64,000 nucleotides of DNA from Streptococcaceae bacterium AF77-01CM03A (GCA_027665725.1 JAQDDS010000003.1:186001-250000); one strand, 5' to 3'; counted from the first letter of the stretch, positions 33,094-43,426 are shown. Notes: generated by a model not told the origin, from the sequence alone. Numbers and translations are program-made.

Positions 33094-33931
33094 TTCTTGT
33101 GTTTCTGCGATAACCATTTAATCGATTATTTTCCCAGTAGCTATTAAAGATTTTTTCTTTACTTTCGCGATCAATTTCTAGGAAATAAGCATAGAGTAAA
33201 TCAATGATAATCAGCATTGGAAGCTGAGCAGAGATTCGTTGGATATATGAGGCTTGGCTTTGGCTTGCGACTAATACTGTTTCTGTAAATGCTTGGGTAT
33301 CCTTATTCGGTGCACTTGTAAATAGAACTGTCTTAGCTCCCATATCCTGGGCATCTAATAGGCTATCGATGATAGATGGTGTTGTTCCTGAGAGGGAAAA
33401 ACCAAAGACCAAACATTTTTCATCAATAATGCTAGTCGTCCAGGCAAAACCGTCTGGATCTGTTAAGGCTTCACAGACGACACCTAGTCTCATAAAACGA
33501 AGCTTCATCTCACGTGCCACCAAACCAGAACTCCCTGTTCCGAAAAAGTATACACGTTCTGACTGGTCGATCATCTGAGCCACACGTTCCAGCTGCTCAT
33601 CGTCAATCAATCCTTGAGAAATTTCTCGAAGATTTGCATAACTTCTAAGGACTCTCTGAGTTAAAGGATTCATATCCTGTTGAGGAGCAGAAAGAGTATC
33701 TTTTTGTTGCTGATATTTGAAGATGAATTCTCGATAGCCTTTAAAACCACACTTCTTGGCAAAACGAGTGAGTGCTGCCTGGGAAATATGAAGTTTTTGC
33801 GTGACTTGTTGAGAGGATAAGTCATCATTTATGGTATCTGCCTGCAGAAAATAGCGGGCAATTTCTTGCTCTAAATCGGTCATCTCTTCAAAGTGAAGGT
33901 CGATAATCGTAGAGATATCTTGCTTATTCAT
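33080..33931 (-). CDS. nanR: RpiR-family sialic-acid regulator NanR
   Basis: The 283-aa protein has an N-terminal RpiR helix-turn-helix (DDLSSQQVTQKLHISQAALTRFAKKCGF, given in part: HISQAALTRFAKKCGF) and a C-terminal SIS phosphosugar-binding domain with VYFFGTGSSGLVA and GFSLSGTTPS. It stands at the end of the nan locus as in pneumococcus, where the equivalent regulator activates nan genes; the ligand is probably a phosphorylated amino sugar of the pathway. Start 33931 is chosen because AAAAGGAGTTCC precedes the ATG; the frame is open further upstream without a ribosome site. Confidence 0.92.
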   Translation of the reverse strand: MNKQDISTIIDLHFEEMTDLEQEIARYFLQADTINDDLSSQQVTQKLHISQAALTRFAKKCGFKGYREFIFKYQQQKDTLSAPQQDMNPLTQRVLRSYANLREISQGLIDDEQLERVAQMIDQSERVYFFGTGSSGLVAREMKLRFMRLGVVCEALTDPDGFAWTTSIIDEKCLVFGFSLSGTTPSIIDSLLDAQDMGAKTVLFTSAPNKDTQAFTETVLVASQSQASYIQRISAQLPMLIIIDLLYAYFLEIDRESKEKIFNSYWENNRLNGYRRNTRNRKP

Positions 33932-34123
33932 GGAACTCCTTTTATAGCTATTTGCCAAAATTACTTTGGCAAATCTAACAAATAAAATAGCGCTTACCTC
34001 CATTATATCATAGAAAATAATTTTTGGACCAAAAAGGAAAAGTCTTTTCTTTTTCCATAATTTTCGGATTAAATTATGGTACAATGAAGAGTGTGATTTT
34101 GATTAGAAATGAGATTGATGTGT

Positions 34124-36166
34124 ATGAGAAAATTCAATAGCCACTCGATACCGATACGGCTTAATTTGTTATTTGCAATCGTCATTTTGCTCTTTTTAGC
34201 AATTATTGGCCGTTTGCTTTATATGCAAGTTCTTCATAAGGATTTTTATGAAAACAAACTCGCTTCTGCTAGCCAAACTCGAGTAACCATGGGTTCCGCT
34301 CGTGGAGAAATTTATGATGCAACAGGAAAACCTTTAGTCCAAAACACCGTTAAACAAGTTGTTTCCTTTACACGAAGCAACAAGATGACTGCGGCTGATT
34401 TGAAGGATATTTCTAAAAAATTGTTGACCTATGTCACAGTCACCTCTCCAGAATTGACGGACCGTCAAATGGCTGATTATTACTTGGCTGATGCTGAAGT
34501 TTATAAGAAGACAGTTGAAGCTCTTCCAAAAGATAAACGATATGATTCAGATGGTAATCAACTTTCCGAATCTGAACTATATAATAACGCTGCTGAGAGT
34601 GTTACTTCCAGTCAATTAGACTACTCAGAAGATGAAAAGAAGGCAATCTATATCTTTAGTCAGCTCAATGCAGTAGAGAATTTTGCAACAGGAAATATTC
34701 AAACTGATCCTTTGAGCGATACACAGGTAGCTGTGATTGCTTCTGCATCTAAGGAATTGCCAGGTATTTCCATCTCTACTTCATGGGACCGAAAAGTCTT
34801 AGAAACTTCTCTTTCATCTATAGTTGGAAGTGTTTCGAGTGAAAAATCAGGTCTTCCTGCAGAAGAAGTAGATGCGTATTTGAAAAAAGGATATTCGCTC
34901 AATGACCGCGTCGGTACTTCCTATCTTGAAAAACAATACGAAGAAGTCTTGCAAGGGAAGCGGACCGTCAAGGAAATCCATTTGGACAAGCACGGAGACA
35001 TGGAAAGTGTAGAGAATATCGAAGAAGGTAGCAAGGGGAAAAATATCAAATTAACCATTGATTTGGCCTTCCAAGATAGTGTAGACAGTCTCTTGAAGAG
35101 TTATTTCAACTCAGAACTTGCCAATGGAGGAGCCAGATATTCTGAAGGTGTCTATGCAGTAGCCCTCAATCCTAAGACAGGTGCTGTATTAGCCATGTCA
35201 GGAATGAAGCACAATGTAGAGACTGGAGAACTGACCACAGACTCACTCGGAACTGTCACCAATGTCTTTGTTCCAGGATCTGTCGTTAAGGCTGCAACTA
35301 TCAGTTCAGGTTGGGAAAATGGGGTCTTGTCAGGCAACCAAACCTTGACAGATCAACCAATCGTCTTCCAAGGTTCTGCCCCTATCAATTCCTGGTATAC
35401 CCCTTATTATGGTTCTTTCCCAATTACAGCCGTTGAGGCCTTAGAATATTCATCCAATACCTACATGGTTCAAACTGCCCTCGGGATTATGGGACAAACT
35501 TATCAGCCTAATATGACAGTTGGGACCAATAATCTTGAGTCTGCTATGGGCAAACTACGTTCAACATTTGGTGAGTATGGTTTGGGAGTTTCTACAGGAA
35601 TTGACCTACCAGATGAGTCAACAGGATTTATCCCTAAAGACTATGATTTGGCCAACTATCTAAATAATGCCTTCGGGCAGTTCGATAACTACACACCAAT
35701 GCAGTTAGCTCAGTATGTTGCAACTATTGCCAATAATGGTGTCCGCTTAGCTCCTCATATCGTGGAAGGAGTCTACGACAACAACGAACAAGGTGGTCTA
35801 GGAGAACTCATTAAGCAAAATGACAGCACAGAAATGAATAAAATCAATATTTCTGAGTCTGACATGTCTATCTTGCAACAAGGCTTTTACCAAGTATCGC
35901 ACGGAACAAGTGCTCTTACGACAGGTCGTGCCTTTTCAAATGGGGCAGCAGTATCTATCAGCGGAAAAACCGGTACAGCCGAAAGTTATGTCAATGGCGG
36001 ACAAAAAGCCAACAATACCAACGCCGTAGCCTATGCGCCAACCGATAATCCGCAGATTGCAGTCGCAGTTGTTTTCCCTCATAATACGAATCTAACTAAT
36101 GGTGTCGGACCTTCGATTGCTCGCGACATTATCAATCTTTACAACCAACACCATCCAATGAACTAG
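34124..36166 (+). CDS. penA: Penicillin-binding protein 2B (transpeptidase)
   Basis: PBP2B is the essential class B transpeptidase for peripheral peptidoglycan synthesis and a primary beta-lactam target. From ATG 34124 ([10 protein letters not shown]) it is 680 aa, exactly the pneumococcal length; five extra codons are open upstream. One membrane helix (about 17-38), dimerisation domain, then SVVK with Ser386, SSN starting at Ser443 and KTG with Lys615. Thr446, altered to Ala in many resistant pneumococci, is intact here. An extended -10 (TGGTACAAT, hexamer 34080-34085) lies just upstream; recR follows after 10 nt. Confidence 0.97.
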   Translation: MRKFNSHSIPIRLNLLFAIVILLFLAIIGRLLYMQVLHKDFYENKLASASQTRVTMGSARGEIYDATGKPLVQNTVKQVVSFTRSNKMTAADLKDISKKLLTYVTVTSPELTDRQMADYYLADAEVYKKTVEALPKDKRYDSDGNQLSESELYNNAAESVTSSQLDYSEDEKKAIYIFSQLNAVENFATGNIQTDPLSDTQVAVIASASKELPGISISTSWDRKVLETSLSSIVGSVSSEKSGLPAEEVDAYLKKGYSLNDRVGTSYLEKQYEEVLQGKRTVKEIHLDKHGDMESVENIEEGSKGKNIKLTIDLAFQDSVDSLLKSYFNSELANGGARYSEGVYAVALNPKTGAVLAMSGMKHNVETGELTTDSLGTVTNVFVPGSVVKAATISSGWENGVLSGNQTLTDQPIVFQGSAPINSWYTPYYGSFPITAVEALEYSSNTYMVQTALGIMGQTYQPNMTVGTNNLESAMGKLRSTFGEYGLGVSTGIDLPDESTGFIPKDYDLANYLNNAFGQFDNYTPMQLAQYVATIANNGVRLAPHIVEGVYDNNEQGGLGELIKQNDSTEMNKINISESDMSILQQGFYQVSHGTSALTTGRAFSNGAAVSISGKTGTAESYVNGGQKANNTNAVAYAPTDNPQIAVAVVFPHNTNLTNGVGPSIARDIINLYNQHHPMN

Positions 36167-36176
36167 AAAGGAAGCC

Positions 36177-36773
36177 ATGCTTTACCCAACACCTATAGCT
36201 AAGCTGATTGACAGTTATTCTAAACTTCCGGGTATCGGGATTAAGACAGCAACCCGACTGGCCTTTTATACCATTGGGATGTCGGATGATGACGTCAATG
36301 AATTTGCAAAAAATCTCCTTGCAGCCAAGCGAGAATTGACCTATTGCTCTATTTGTGGACGCTTGACAGATGATGATCCTTGTTCTATCTGTACAGATCC
36401 TAGCCGTGACCAGTCTACGATTCTGGTTCTAGAGGATAGCCGAGATGTCGCTGCTATGGAAAACATCCAAGAATACCACGGACTCTATCATGTCTTGCAT
36501 GGACTCATTTCTCCTATGAATGGCATCAGCCCAGACGATATCAATCTCAAGAGCCTCATGACCCGTCTCATGGATAGTGAGGTTTCAGAGGTGATCGTGG
36601 CAACCAATGCGACAGCAGATGGAGAAGCGACATCTATGTATCTCTCTCGTTTGCTCAAACCAGCTGGTATCAAGGTGACTCGCCTAGCACGAGGACTAGC
36701 CGTGGGAGCAGATATCGAGTATGCGGACGAAGTCACACTCTTACGAGCCATTGAAAATCGGACAGAGTTGTAA
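36177..36773 (+). CDS. recR: Recombination mediator RecR
   Basis: RecR helps load RecA on gapped DNA with RecF/RecO. The 198-aa protein has an N-terminal helix-hairpin-helix ([14 protein letters not shown]), the zinc finger [16 protein letters not shown] and a TOPRIM domain ([27 protein letters not shown]). AGAAAGGAAGCC precedes the ATG. It is probably co-transcribed with penA. Confidence 0.97.
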   Translation: MLYPTPIAKLIDSYSKLPGIGIKTATRLAFYTIGMSDDDVNEFAKNLLAAKRELTYCSICGRLTDDDPCSICTDPSRDQSTILVLEDSRDVAAMENIQEYHGLYHVLHGLISPMNGISPDDINLKSLMTRLMDSEVSEVIVATNATADGEATSMYLSRLLKPAGIKVTRLARGLAVGADIEYADEVTLLRAIENRTEL

Positions 36774-36818
36774 GTTTGGACAAGTTTACGAATTCAATTC
36801 ATTTAGTTAAAAAGCAAG

Positions 36819-36850
36819 GAGACCGAATTTGATGTTAACGGTCTCTTTTT
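36819..36850 (+). terminator. Intrinsic terminator after recR
   Basis: Stem GAGACCG/CGGTCTC with a 13-nt loop and a following T-run. Confidence 0.85.
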
Positions 36851-36947
36851 ATCTCTCTTAAATTCTAGTACCATGTTCAAGTTTAAAAAAAGAAGCAAAT
36901 ATGATATACTAAAGAACGAGTATTCTATTAGAATTAGGACAAGCAAT

Positions 36948-37991
36948 ATGAAACAAACGATTATTCTTTTATACGGTGGACGAAGTGCAGAGCGTGAAGT
37001 CTCTGTCCTTTCAGCTGAGAGTGTGATGCGTGCGGTCAACTACGATCGTTTCACAGTCAAGACTTTCTTTATCAGTCAGTCAGGTGACTTTATCAAAACG
37101 CAAGAATTTAGCCAAACTCCAGTTCAAGAGGATCGTCTTATGACCAATGCGACCATTGACTGGGGCAAGAAAATCGCGCCAAGTGCTATCTACGAAGAAG
37201 ACGCTGTGGTTTTTCCAGTTTTGCATGGTCCGATGGGAGAAGACGGCTCTGTCCAAGGATTTTTAGAAGTTTTAAAAATGCCTTATGTCGGTTGCAATAT
37301 CTTGTCATCCAGTCTTGCCATGGATAAAATCACGACCAAGCGTGTTTTAGAATCTGTCGGGATTGCCCAAGTTCCTTATGTAGCCATTGTCGAAGGGGAT
37401 GATGCGACTTCTAAAATTGCCGAAGTTGAGGAAAAGTTGACTTACCCAGTCTTCACGAAGCCGTCAAACATGGGTTCCAGTGTCGGTATTTCTAAGTCTG
37501 AAAATCAAGAGGAGCTCCGCCAAGCTTTGGAACTTGCCTTCCAATATGACAGCCGTGTCTTGGTAGAACAAGGGGTGAATGCGCGTGAAATTGAGGTTGG
37601 TCTCTTAGGTAACTATGATGTTAAGAGCACTTTGCCAGGTGAAGTGGTCAAGGATGTTGCCTTCTATGACTACGATGCCAAGTATATCGACAACAAGATT
37701 ACCATGGACATCCCGGCTAAAATCAGTGATGATGTGGTAGCTATCATGCGTCAAAATGCAGAAGCTGCCTTCCGTGCTATTGGCGGGCTTGGTCTCTCAC
37801 GTTGTGACTTCTTCTATACAGATAAGGGAGAAGTTTTCCTAAATGAGCTCAATACCATGCCAGGATTTACCCAGTGGTCTATGTATCCATTGCTTTGGGA
37901 CAATATGGGGATTAGCTATCCAGAACTAATCGAGCGATTAGTTGAGCTTGCTAAAGAAAGCTTTAACAAGCGTGAAGCGCACCTATTGTAA
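36948..37991 (+). CDS. ddl: D-alanine--D-alanine ligase
   Basis: Ddl joins two D-Ala for the peptidoglycan stem peptide. The 347-aa ATP-grasp enzyme starts at [17 protein letters not shown], with [29 protein letters not shown] and [16 protein letters not shown], the last providing Mg2+ ligands. The Tyr/Phe residue that decides D-Ala or D-lactate specificity was not resolved by eye. ATG 36948 is the conserved start; upstream codons in frame are promoter DNA. It is followed by a terminator and murF. Confidence 0.97.
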   Translation: MKQTIILLYGGRSAEREVSVLSAESVMRAVNYDRFTVKTFFISQSGDFIKTQEFSQTPVQEDRLMTNATIDWGKKIAPSAIYEEDAVVFPVLHGPMGEDGSVQGFLEVLKMPYVGCNILSSSLAMDKITTKRVLESVGIAQVPYVAIVEGDDATSKIAEVEEKLTYPVFTKPSNMGSSVGISKSENQEELRQALELAFQYDSRVLVEQGVNAREIEVGLLGNYDVKSTLPGEVVKDVAFYDYDAKYIDNKITMDIPAKISDDVVAIMRQNAEAAFRAIGGLGLSRCDFFYTDKGEVFLNELNTMPGFTQWSMYPLLWDNMGISYPELIERLVELAKESFNKREAHLL

Positions 37992-38001
37992 AGATAGCTA
38001 T

Positions 38002-38032
38002 AAGGGCGGGGCAAGACTCCCTGCCCCTTTTT
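38002..38032 (+). terminator. Hairpin between ddl and murF
   Basis: AAGGGCGGG and CCCTGCCCCTT pair with one G-U, followed by TTTTT. The murF ribosome site follows within a few bases, so read-through is likely. Confidence 0.75.
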
Positions 38033-38044
38033 AAAGGAGTAAAC

Positions 38045-39412
38045 ATGAAACTTACGATTCACGAAGTTGCACGTGTTGTCAGTGCAAAAAATGATGTGAC
38101 AAGCTATGCGGACAGCCCACTAGTCAAGGCAGAGTTTGATAGTCGTTTGATTGGGCCTGGTGATCTATTTGTGCCACTCAAGGGGGCGCGTGATGGTCAT
38201 GACTTTATCGAGACGGCTTTTGAAAACGGCGCTGCTGTAACCCTGTCAGAAAAGGAAGTAGCGGGTCATCCTTACATTTTAGTAGAGGATGTTTTGGCAG
38301 CCTTTCAAGCTCTTGCAGCCTATTACCTTCAAAAGACAGGAGTAGATGTCTTTGCTGTTACAGGTTCAAATGGGAAGACAACGACCAAGGATATGTTGGC
38401 TCATTTGCTTTCTACAAGCTATAAAACCTACAAAACGCAAGGAAATTACAATAACGAGATTGGACTACCTTATACAGTTCTTCATATGCCGGATGACACT
38501 GAGAAGTTGGTCTTGGAAATGGGACAGGATCACTTGGGAGATATTCATCTTTTGTCTGAACTGGCTCATCCGAAAACAGCTATTGTGACTCTGGTCGGAG
38601 AGGCACATTTGGCCTTCTTCAAGGATCGTTCTGAGATTGCCAAAGGTAAATTACAGATTGCTGATGGAATGGAGAAAGGTAGCTTGCTCTTGGCGCCATC
38701 TGATCCCATTGTAGAGGATTACCTACCTGCTGACCAAAAAGTAGTTCGTTTTGGTCCAGGTGCCGAACTCGAAATTACTGAATTAACTGAGCGTAAGGAT
38801 AGCTTGAGTTTCAAGGCTAATTTCTTGGAGAAATCCCTTGATTTACCAGTAACTGGTAAGTACAATGCGACCAATGCTATGATTGCTTCTTACGTTGCCT
38901 TGCAAGAAGGAGTGACTGAGGAGCAGATTGGTCAAGCCTTCCAGGATCTTGAATTGACCCGCAATCGTACCGAGTGGAAAAAGGCTGCCAACGGTGCAGA
39001 CATCTTATCAGATGTCTACAATGCCAACCCAACAGCCATGAAGTTGATTTTAGAAACTTTCTCTGCTATTTCCGCTAATGAAGGTGGCAAGAAAATCGCA
39101 GTTTTGGCGGATATGAAAGAACTTGGAGGCCAGTCTGTTCAACTTCATAATCAAATGATTTTGAGCCTATCACCTGATGTACTTGATACCGTTATTTTCT
39201 ACGGTGAAGACATTGCGGAATTGGCCCAACTAGCCAGTCAAATGTTCCCAATCGGTCATGTTTATTACTTTAAGAAAACAGCTGATGAAGACCAGTTTGA
39301 AGCCATGGTCAAACAAGTCAAGGAGAGTCTTGGTGCAAATGACCAAATTCTACTTAAAGGTTCCAACTCTATGAACCTAGCTAAGCTAGTAGAAAGTTTG
39401 CAAGAAGACTAA
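38045..39412 (+). CDS. murF: UDP-MurNAc-tripeptide--D-Ala-D-Ala ligase
   Basis: MurF adds the dipeptide made by Ddl to the peptidoglycan precursor. The 455-aa Mur ligase shows VTGSNGKTTTKDML (P-loop) near residue 105, NYNNEIGLP, the ATNAMIASYVAL region and NANPTAMKL. AAAGGAGTAAAC precedes the ATG. Ddl-MurF adjacency is conserved in streptococci. Confidence 0.97.
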   Translation: MKLTIHEVARVVSAKNDVTSYADSPLVKAEFDSRLIGPGDLFVPLKGARDGHDFIETAFENGAAVTLSEKEVAGHPYILVEDVLAAFQALAAYYLQKTGVDVFAVTGSNGKTTTKDMLAHLLSTSYKTYKTQGNYNNEIGLPYTVLHMPDDTEKLVLEMGQDHLGDIHLLSELAHPKTAIVTLVGEAHLAFFKDRSEIAKGKLQIADGMEKGSLLLAPSDPIVEDYLPADQKVVRFGPGAELEITELTERKDSLSFKANFLEKSLDLPVTGKYNATNAMIASYVALQEGVTEEQIGQAFQDLELTRNRTEWKKAANGADILSDVYNANPTAMKLILETFSAISANEGGKKIAVLADMKELGGQSVQLHNQMILSLSPDVLDTVIFYGEDIAELAQLASQMFPIGHVYYFKKTADEDQFEAMVKQVKESLGANDQILLKGSNSMNLAKLVESLQED

Positions 39413-39559
39413 TGGTCTTCTATTAAGAAAAAATTTTTAAGAGTTAATTTGTCTCGAAGGATCAGCTTCTTTGGGACACAAAAATATAAGAAATAAATGT
39501 AAGCTATGATCTATAGAGATAAGTAAGAAAATGGCTTATATGAAAATGAGGAAAATTAT

Positions 39560-40267
39560 ATGAATGTTTGGGATGCTTTATTTACCACCCATCCGACGGA
39601 GCCACCCCAATTTGGATTTACTTGGTACGCAAGCACATTTGCCTTACTGTTTTTGACAATTTATCTTGCTTATCGCTATCGTGATAATAAGGTTTGTCAA
39701 CGATTCTTCCAGATTATACAGGCAATACAGTTAATCTCGCTTTACAGCTGGTATTGGATCAATCAGTTCCCGCTGTCAGAAAGCTTGCCTTTTTATCATT
39801 GCCGATTAGCCATGTTTGTAGTTCTCTTGCTTCCAGGTATTTCAAAAACCAAACAATATTTTGCTTTGCTTGGAACCTTCGGGACGATTGCAGCCTTTGT
39901 TTATCCAATCCCAGACGCTTACTCTTTCCCGCACATCGTTATTTTGTCCTTTATTTTCGGACATCTAGCCCTTCTTGGAAATTCCTTGATTTATCTTTTA
40001 AACAACTACGATGCACGTCTCTTGGATTTCAAAGGTATTCTTATACTGACTTCTTTACTTAATGGTTTGATTTTTATAGTCAATTTATTGACGGGTGGAG
40101 ATTACGGTTTTATGACAAAACCACCATTGGTGGGAGACCATGGTCTTGTGGTTAATTACATCATTGTCACTCTATTTTTGACTTGTGCTATTTTCCTCTT
40201 CTCTAAAGGTTTTCAAGTCATCACTCAGGAGAAGGCAGTAAGAAGATTTAAAATCTGGCAGAAATAA
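39560..40267 (+). CDS. YwaF/TIGR02206-family membrane protein
   Basis: A 235-aa integral membrane protein with about seven hydrophobic segments and the family's conserved LPFYHCRLAMFVVLL and GGDYGFMTKPP patterns. The family (Bacillus YwaF) has no assigned function. The gene stands alone between murF and rplM. The 147-nt gap before it contains a hairpin TGTCTC/GGGACA (39450-39478) without a T-run. Confidence 0.8.
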   Translation: MNVWDALFTTHPTEPPQFGFTWYASTFALLFLTIYLAYRYRDNKVCQRFFQIIQAIQLISLYSWYWINQFPLSESLPFYHCRLAMFVVLLLPGISKTKQYFALLGTFGTIAAFVYPIPDAYSFPHIVILSFIFGHLALLGNSLIYLLNNYDARLLDFKGILILTSLLNGLIFIVNLLTGGDYGFMTKPPLVGDHGLVVNYIIVTLFLTCAIFLFSKGFQVITQEKAVRRFKIWQK

Positions 40268-40286
40268 AAAATATTTTCCCAACCGC

Positions 40287-40316
40287 TTGACTTTTATCTG
40301 AGAATTTTGATACAAT
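40287..40316 (+). promoter_or_regulatory. Promoter of rplM-rpsI
   Basis: TTGACT (40287-40292), 18 nt, TACAAT (40311-40316), predicting transcription from about 40323. Confidence 0.75.
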
Positions 40317-40320
40317 AGTA

Positions 40321-40400
40321 GGCGGTATTGTTTACCCCATTTGTAAGGCCCCGGAACCTTTCAAATACCCTGCGGACCGGAACATCCGCCCTGTAAACAA
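40321..40400 (+). promoter_or_regulatory. Ribosomal-protein leader (L13-leader-like) ahead of rplM
   Basis: The leader has complementary pairs GGCGG (40321-40325)/CCGCC (40386-40390) and GTTTAC (40330-40335)/GTAAAC (40393-40398). Their order a-b-a'-b' permits alternative or pseudoknotted pairing. Firmicute L13 operons are known to carry autoregulatory leaders bound by L13, and this is the likely role. Confidence 0.7.
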
Positions 40401-40425
40401 AAACGACATTCATATAGGAGAAATC

Positions 40426-40872
40426 ATGAACAAAACTACATTCATGGCTAAACCAGGCCAAGTAGAACGCAAATGGTACGTTGTTGACGCAACTGATGTA
40501 CCTCTTGGACGCCTTTCAGCAGTTGTTGCTAGCGTACTTCGCGGAAAAAACAAACCAACATTCACACCACACACTGATACAGGTGACTTCGTAATCGTTA
40601 TCAATGCTGAAAAAGTTAAATTGACTGGTAAAAAAGCAACTGATAAGATCTACTACACTCACTCAAACCACCCAGGTGGATTGAAATCAATCTCTGCTGG
40701 TGAACTTCGTTCTAAAAATGCAGTTCGTTTGATCGAGAAATCAGTTAAAGGTATGCTTCCACACAATACTCTTGGCCGCGCTCAAGGTATGAAATTGAAA
40801 GTATTCGTTGGAGCTGAGCACACTCACGCTGCACAACAACCAGAAGTTCTTGATATTTCAGGACTTATCTAA
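40426..40872 (+). CDS. rplM: 50S ribosomal protein L13
   Basis: A 148-aa protein with the L13 signatures [17 protein letters not shown] and [27 protein letters not shown] precedes the ATG. It forms the standard rplM-rpsI operon and is an early assembly protein of the large subunit. Confidence 0.99.
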   Translation: MNKTTFMAKPGQVERKWYVVDATDVPLGRLSAVVASVLRGKNKPTFTPHTDTGDFVIVINAEKVKLTGKKATDKIYYTHSNHPGGLKSISAGELRSKNAVRLIEKSVKGMLPHNTLGRAQGMKLKVFVGAEHTHAAQQPEVLDISGLI

Positions 40873-40890
40873 GGAAAGGAACAATAAAGT

Positions 40891-41283
40891 ATGTCACAAG
40901 CACAATATGCAGGTACTGGACGTCGTAAAAACGCTGTTGCACGCGTTCGCCTTGTTCCAGGAACTGGTAAAATCACTGTTAACAAAAAAGATGTTGAAGA
41001 GTACATCCCACACGCTGACCTTCGTTTGGTCATCAACCAACCATTCGCAGTTACTTCAACTGTAGGTTCATACGACGTTTTCGTTAACGTTGTAGGTGGT
41101 GGATACGCTGGTCAAGCAGGAGCTATCCGTCACGGTATCGCTCGTGCCCTTCTTCAAGTAGACCCAGACTTCCGCGATTCATTGAAACGCGCAGGACTTC
41201 TTACACGTGACTCACGTAAAGTTGAGCGTAAGAAGCCAGGTTTGAAAAAAGCTCGTAAAGCATCACAATTTAGTAAACGTTAA
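40891..41283 (+). CDS. rpsI: 30S ribosomal protein S9
   Basis: A 130-aa protein beginning [19 protein letters not shown] and ending in [11 protein letters not shown], the basic tail that contacts P-site tRNA. AAGGAAAGGAAC precedes the ATG; gap to rplM is 18 nt. Confidence 0.99.
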   Translation: MSQAQYAGTGRRKNAVARVRLVPGTGKITVNKKDVEEYIPHADLRLVINQPFAVTSTVGSYDVFVNVVGGGYAGQAGAIRHGIARALLQVDPDFRDSLKRAGLLTRDSRKVERKKPGLKKARKASQFSKR

Positions 41284-41306
41284 TTCGAAAGAATTACTAT
41301 ACTTAC

Positions 41307-41336
41307 AAAGAGCACCTTTTGGGGTGTTCTTTTTTA
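41307..41336 (+). terminator. Terminator after rpsI
   Basis: Stem AAAGAGCACC/GGGTGTTCTTT (one G-U, one bulge) followed by TTTT. Confidence 0.92.
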
Positions 41337-41339
41337 TGC

Positions 41340-41485
41340 TCCCATACTAAATTGGTGCAATTGGCACAGTTGTTGCGACTTTAGGCGCTTACAAATGTGG
41401 CTGCAAACTGACGAAGTCAGTTGCCTCAAAACGTTAATCAATACGATACTATCAACGTTTTAAAGCACTCACAGGTTTGCCCTAG
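41340..41485. repeat. Degenerate BOX-like intergenic repeat
   Basis: Contains hairpin AACTGAC-GAA-GTCAGTT (about 41405-41421), a sequence typical of the BOX repeats scattered in pneumococcal and mitis-group genomes, then CTCAAAACG and an inverted repeat AAAACGTT/AACGTTTT. The outer boxA end is not recognisable, so this is a decayed or partial copy. The gap 41284-41597 holds this, a terminator and a TGCTATAAT promoter (hexamer 41543-41548). Confidence 0.45.
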
Positions 41486-41597
41486 GGGGTGTTTTTTTTG
41501 ATGAATTTTAGGAAAGACATACAACTTTACTTGAAAGAATGCTATAATAGCTTAGAATAAGAGATTCTCTGTTGAAATAAATTTATGGGGGATTGCG

Positions 41598-42067
41598 ATG
41601 AAACTTTCCTTAAAGGTTGGCTTGATCTATTAGACAATTGGATTTTGAATTCTTTTTTTCAATTGTTTTTATACATCTTGAAAATTCAAATTGGGGTAGT
41701 TGTTATCCAATCCTTATGAACGAGTTGTATCAGGGGAGAATTTCAGTATATTATTTAAAGAATTGTCTACTCGGACTACAGAGTATTCGCATAGAGTTTA
41801 GCAAATTATCGTCTTATGATAATATTTTGGGCTTTGAACATGCAATTTCTATGGGGAAAAGTGTTGAGATCTCTACTTGGTAGGTTTCCTTGATTGCTTC
41901 ATCATGCGAGGAAGCTTGATTTTAAGTGACTATTGAAGTTTGAGAATTTGGATGTTTATATCTATGGTGGTTTTAAAGTGAAAAAAATTTTAAGACTTAT
42001 AAGTATTTTTTACGATAGGATTCAGATTAAACTGAAATCAATCAGAACACCAAAGGTCAAAGATTAG
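41598..42067 (+). pseudogene. Frameshifted immunity-protein gene (Imm70-like)
   Basis: ATG 41598 opens MKLSLKVGLIY and then stops; the reading continues in the next frame with FEFFFSIVFIHLENSNWG, YPILMNELYQGRISVYYL and LQSIRIEFSKLSS, ending at a stop near 41883. A further shifted piece resumes with VYIYGGFKVKKILRLIS to 42067. Read together these resemble the Imm70 family that protects against polymorphic toxins. At least two frameshifts make it inactive. Confidence 0.6.
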
Positions 42068-42165
42068 AGTACGACTTTGATAGGGCAAAAAACTGTTGCA
42101 TATCCTTGGTAGCGATGACATAATCGAAATGGTAGTTGTTACTGTAATAAGCGAAGGAAATTGAC

Positions 42166-42582
42166 ATGAGAGAATTTGAAATAAGGGAAAAACAAGATAA
42201 GATAAATCAGACGGAATATTGGGATGGTCGGATTCTAGATTTACAAATATTATATTTTGGTGATGAAGTTCATCTATATGTAGAAAGTTATCATGAGAAT
42301 AAAGTAGATTTAGAGGAATGTTGGAAAGTCAGTTTCCTTGCTTGTGCAGCACTGAATTATGAGACGGATGCACAAAATCGCAAAAAATTTAAAGTAAAAG
42401 ATTTTACACAAAATCACTTGTATACCTGTCAAGAGATATCTATTGAATATTACGATGGCAGTTTTTTTCAAACCAGGATAGTTTTAGAAGGATTAGTCAA
42501 GTTCAATATCATTTCTAGGGATGTTACTGTGGAAAGAATCAAACGATCAGAACATGATTTTTTCTGGAGGAATAAGTCATAA
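42166..42582 (+). CDS. Putative immunity-type protein, 138 aa
   Basis: A small acidic soluble protein without signal peptide or membrane segment, beginning MREFEIREKQDK, rich in aromatic residues and beta-strand-like (QILYFGDEVHLYVES, ISIEYYDGSFFQTRIVLEG). It lies among immunity-like genes and remnants, and composition and size fit. I do not recognise its family. AAGGAAAT precedes the ATG. The gene is intact and 16 codons longer than its nearest remnant neighbours; function rests on context only. Confidence 0.6.
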   Translation: MREFEIREKQDKINQTEYWDGRILDLQILYFGDEVHLYVESYHENKVDLEECWKVSFLACAALNYETDAQNRKKFKVKDFTQNHLYTCQEISIEYYDGSFFQTRIVLEGLVKFNIISRDVTVERIKRSEHDFFWRNKS

Positions 42583-42936
42583 ATGTATTCAATTAATAGT
42601 GTGGTTGAAAGTAGTACCAAAAAGATAAGGAATTCCTCTAGCAGTCACTTGTGGTGAATGGATACAATGAAGAAATCAATTTAGTAATAATGGAACGAGA
42701 TGAAGATATGTCATATGAGTTTTTTAAGAAATGATTATCCTATGGGGAAAAGTTTGTTCTATATTATCAAGATAGAAAGTTTTATATCAGTTAAAGAAAA
42801 GACTTAGGGGAGTTATATTTTACGGTTTCTGAGTAAGACTATCACATTTTTTATAGCCCAAAGAAACTTTTATCAGCACCATTAATCGATGGTGAGACCT
42901 TATTAGAAAGATGGTATGATCTTGCAGTTTATTAAG
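42583..42936 (+). pseudogene. Decayed immunity-type gene
   Basis: ATG 42583 with GGAGG upstream starts MYSINSVVESSTKKI but stops after 24 codons. Other frames carry on with NEEINLVIMERDEDMSYEFF, then LSYGEKFVLYYQDRKFYIS, then DLGELYFTVSE-stop-DYHIFYSPKKLLSAPLIDG to ERWYDLAVY at 42936. The in-line stop and several frameshifts mark a pseudogene. Confidence 0.75.
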
Positions 42937-43009
42937 TCTAGATAAGGGTGCTATCCCAAAAGTTAATCATCTTATTCAAGTTATGACAAAAAATCAGCAG
43001 AGGTGGGAA

Positions 43010-43426
43010 ATGAGAGTCGTTTTATTGCCGATTTATTATAAGGATGAGAATAGAACAGAAACTTGTCAGATTTTTATTAGAGATAGCGAAGAATTATGTA
43101 TTCTTGATATTGATAGAGATTCGGGTCTTAAACGCTATGAAGCCGACTCTTTCTTTGAGGCGCTTATGAACTATCGTCTGGATTTGGAGAAAGAAGGCGG
43201 GATTCTACAATGTAATGGAGCTGACAAGTGTGTATTTCCATCTCCGATGCAGATGAATTTTGGAGGAGAAAAAGCCTATTTCTTAGAAATGGGAAAACAA
43301 GCCAGTTTAGACAATGTTTATGAGATTTTTGACCAAGATAAACCAAACTTAAACTGTGTCAGTGTCGCAGAACAGAAACAATTTTATGATGATTGGTTTA
43401 CTAGCCTAGTAGGTGGGAGCCATTAA
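43010..43426 (+). CDS. Hypothetical immunity-type protein, 138 aa
   Basis: A small acidic cytosolic protein starting MRVVLLPIYYKDENRTET. It has no membrane segment. ATG 43010 is preferred over 42983 because AGAGGTGGG lies just upstream. It continues a series of unrelated small acidic proteins, the pattern of a polymorphic-toxin immunity array, but no named family was recognised. Intact. Confidence 0.55.
   Translation: MRVVLLPIYYKDENRTETCQIFIRDSEELCILDIDRDSGLKRYEADSFFEALMNYRLDLEKEGGILQCNGADKCVFPSPMQMNFGGEKAYFLEMGKQASLDNVYEIFDQDKPNLNCVSVAEQKQFYDDWFTSLVGGSH

Noticed and set aside
33932..34084. N-terminal extension of NanR
   Set aside because: The additional 51 codons are low-complexity, lack a ribosome site and overlap the pbp2b promoter; AAAAGGAG precedes the chosen ATG.
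42983..43009. Earlier ATG for the 138-aa immunity-type protein
   Set aside because: No ribosome site at 42983, while AGAGGTGGG stands before ATG 43010.
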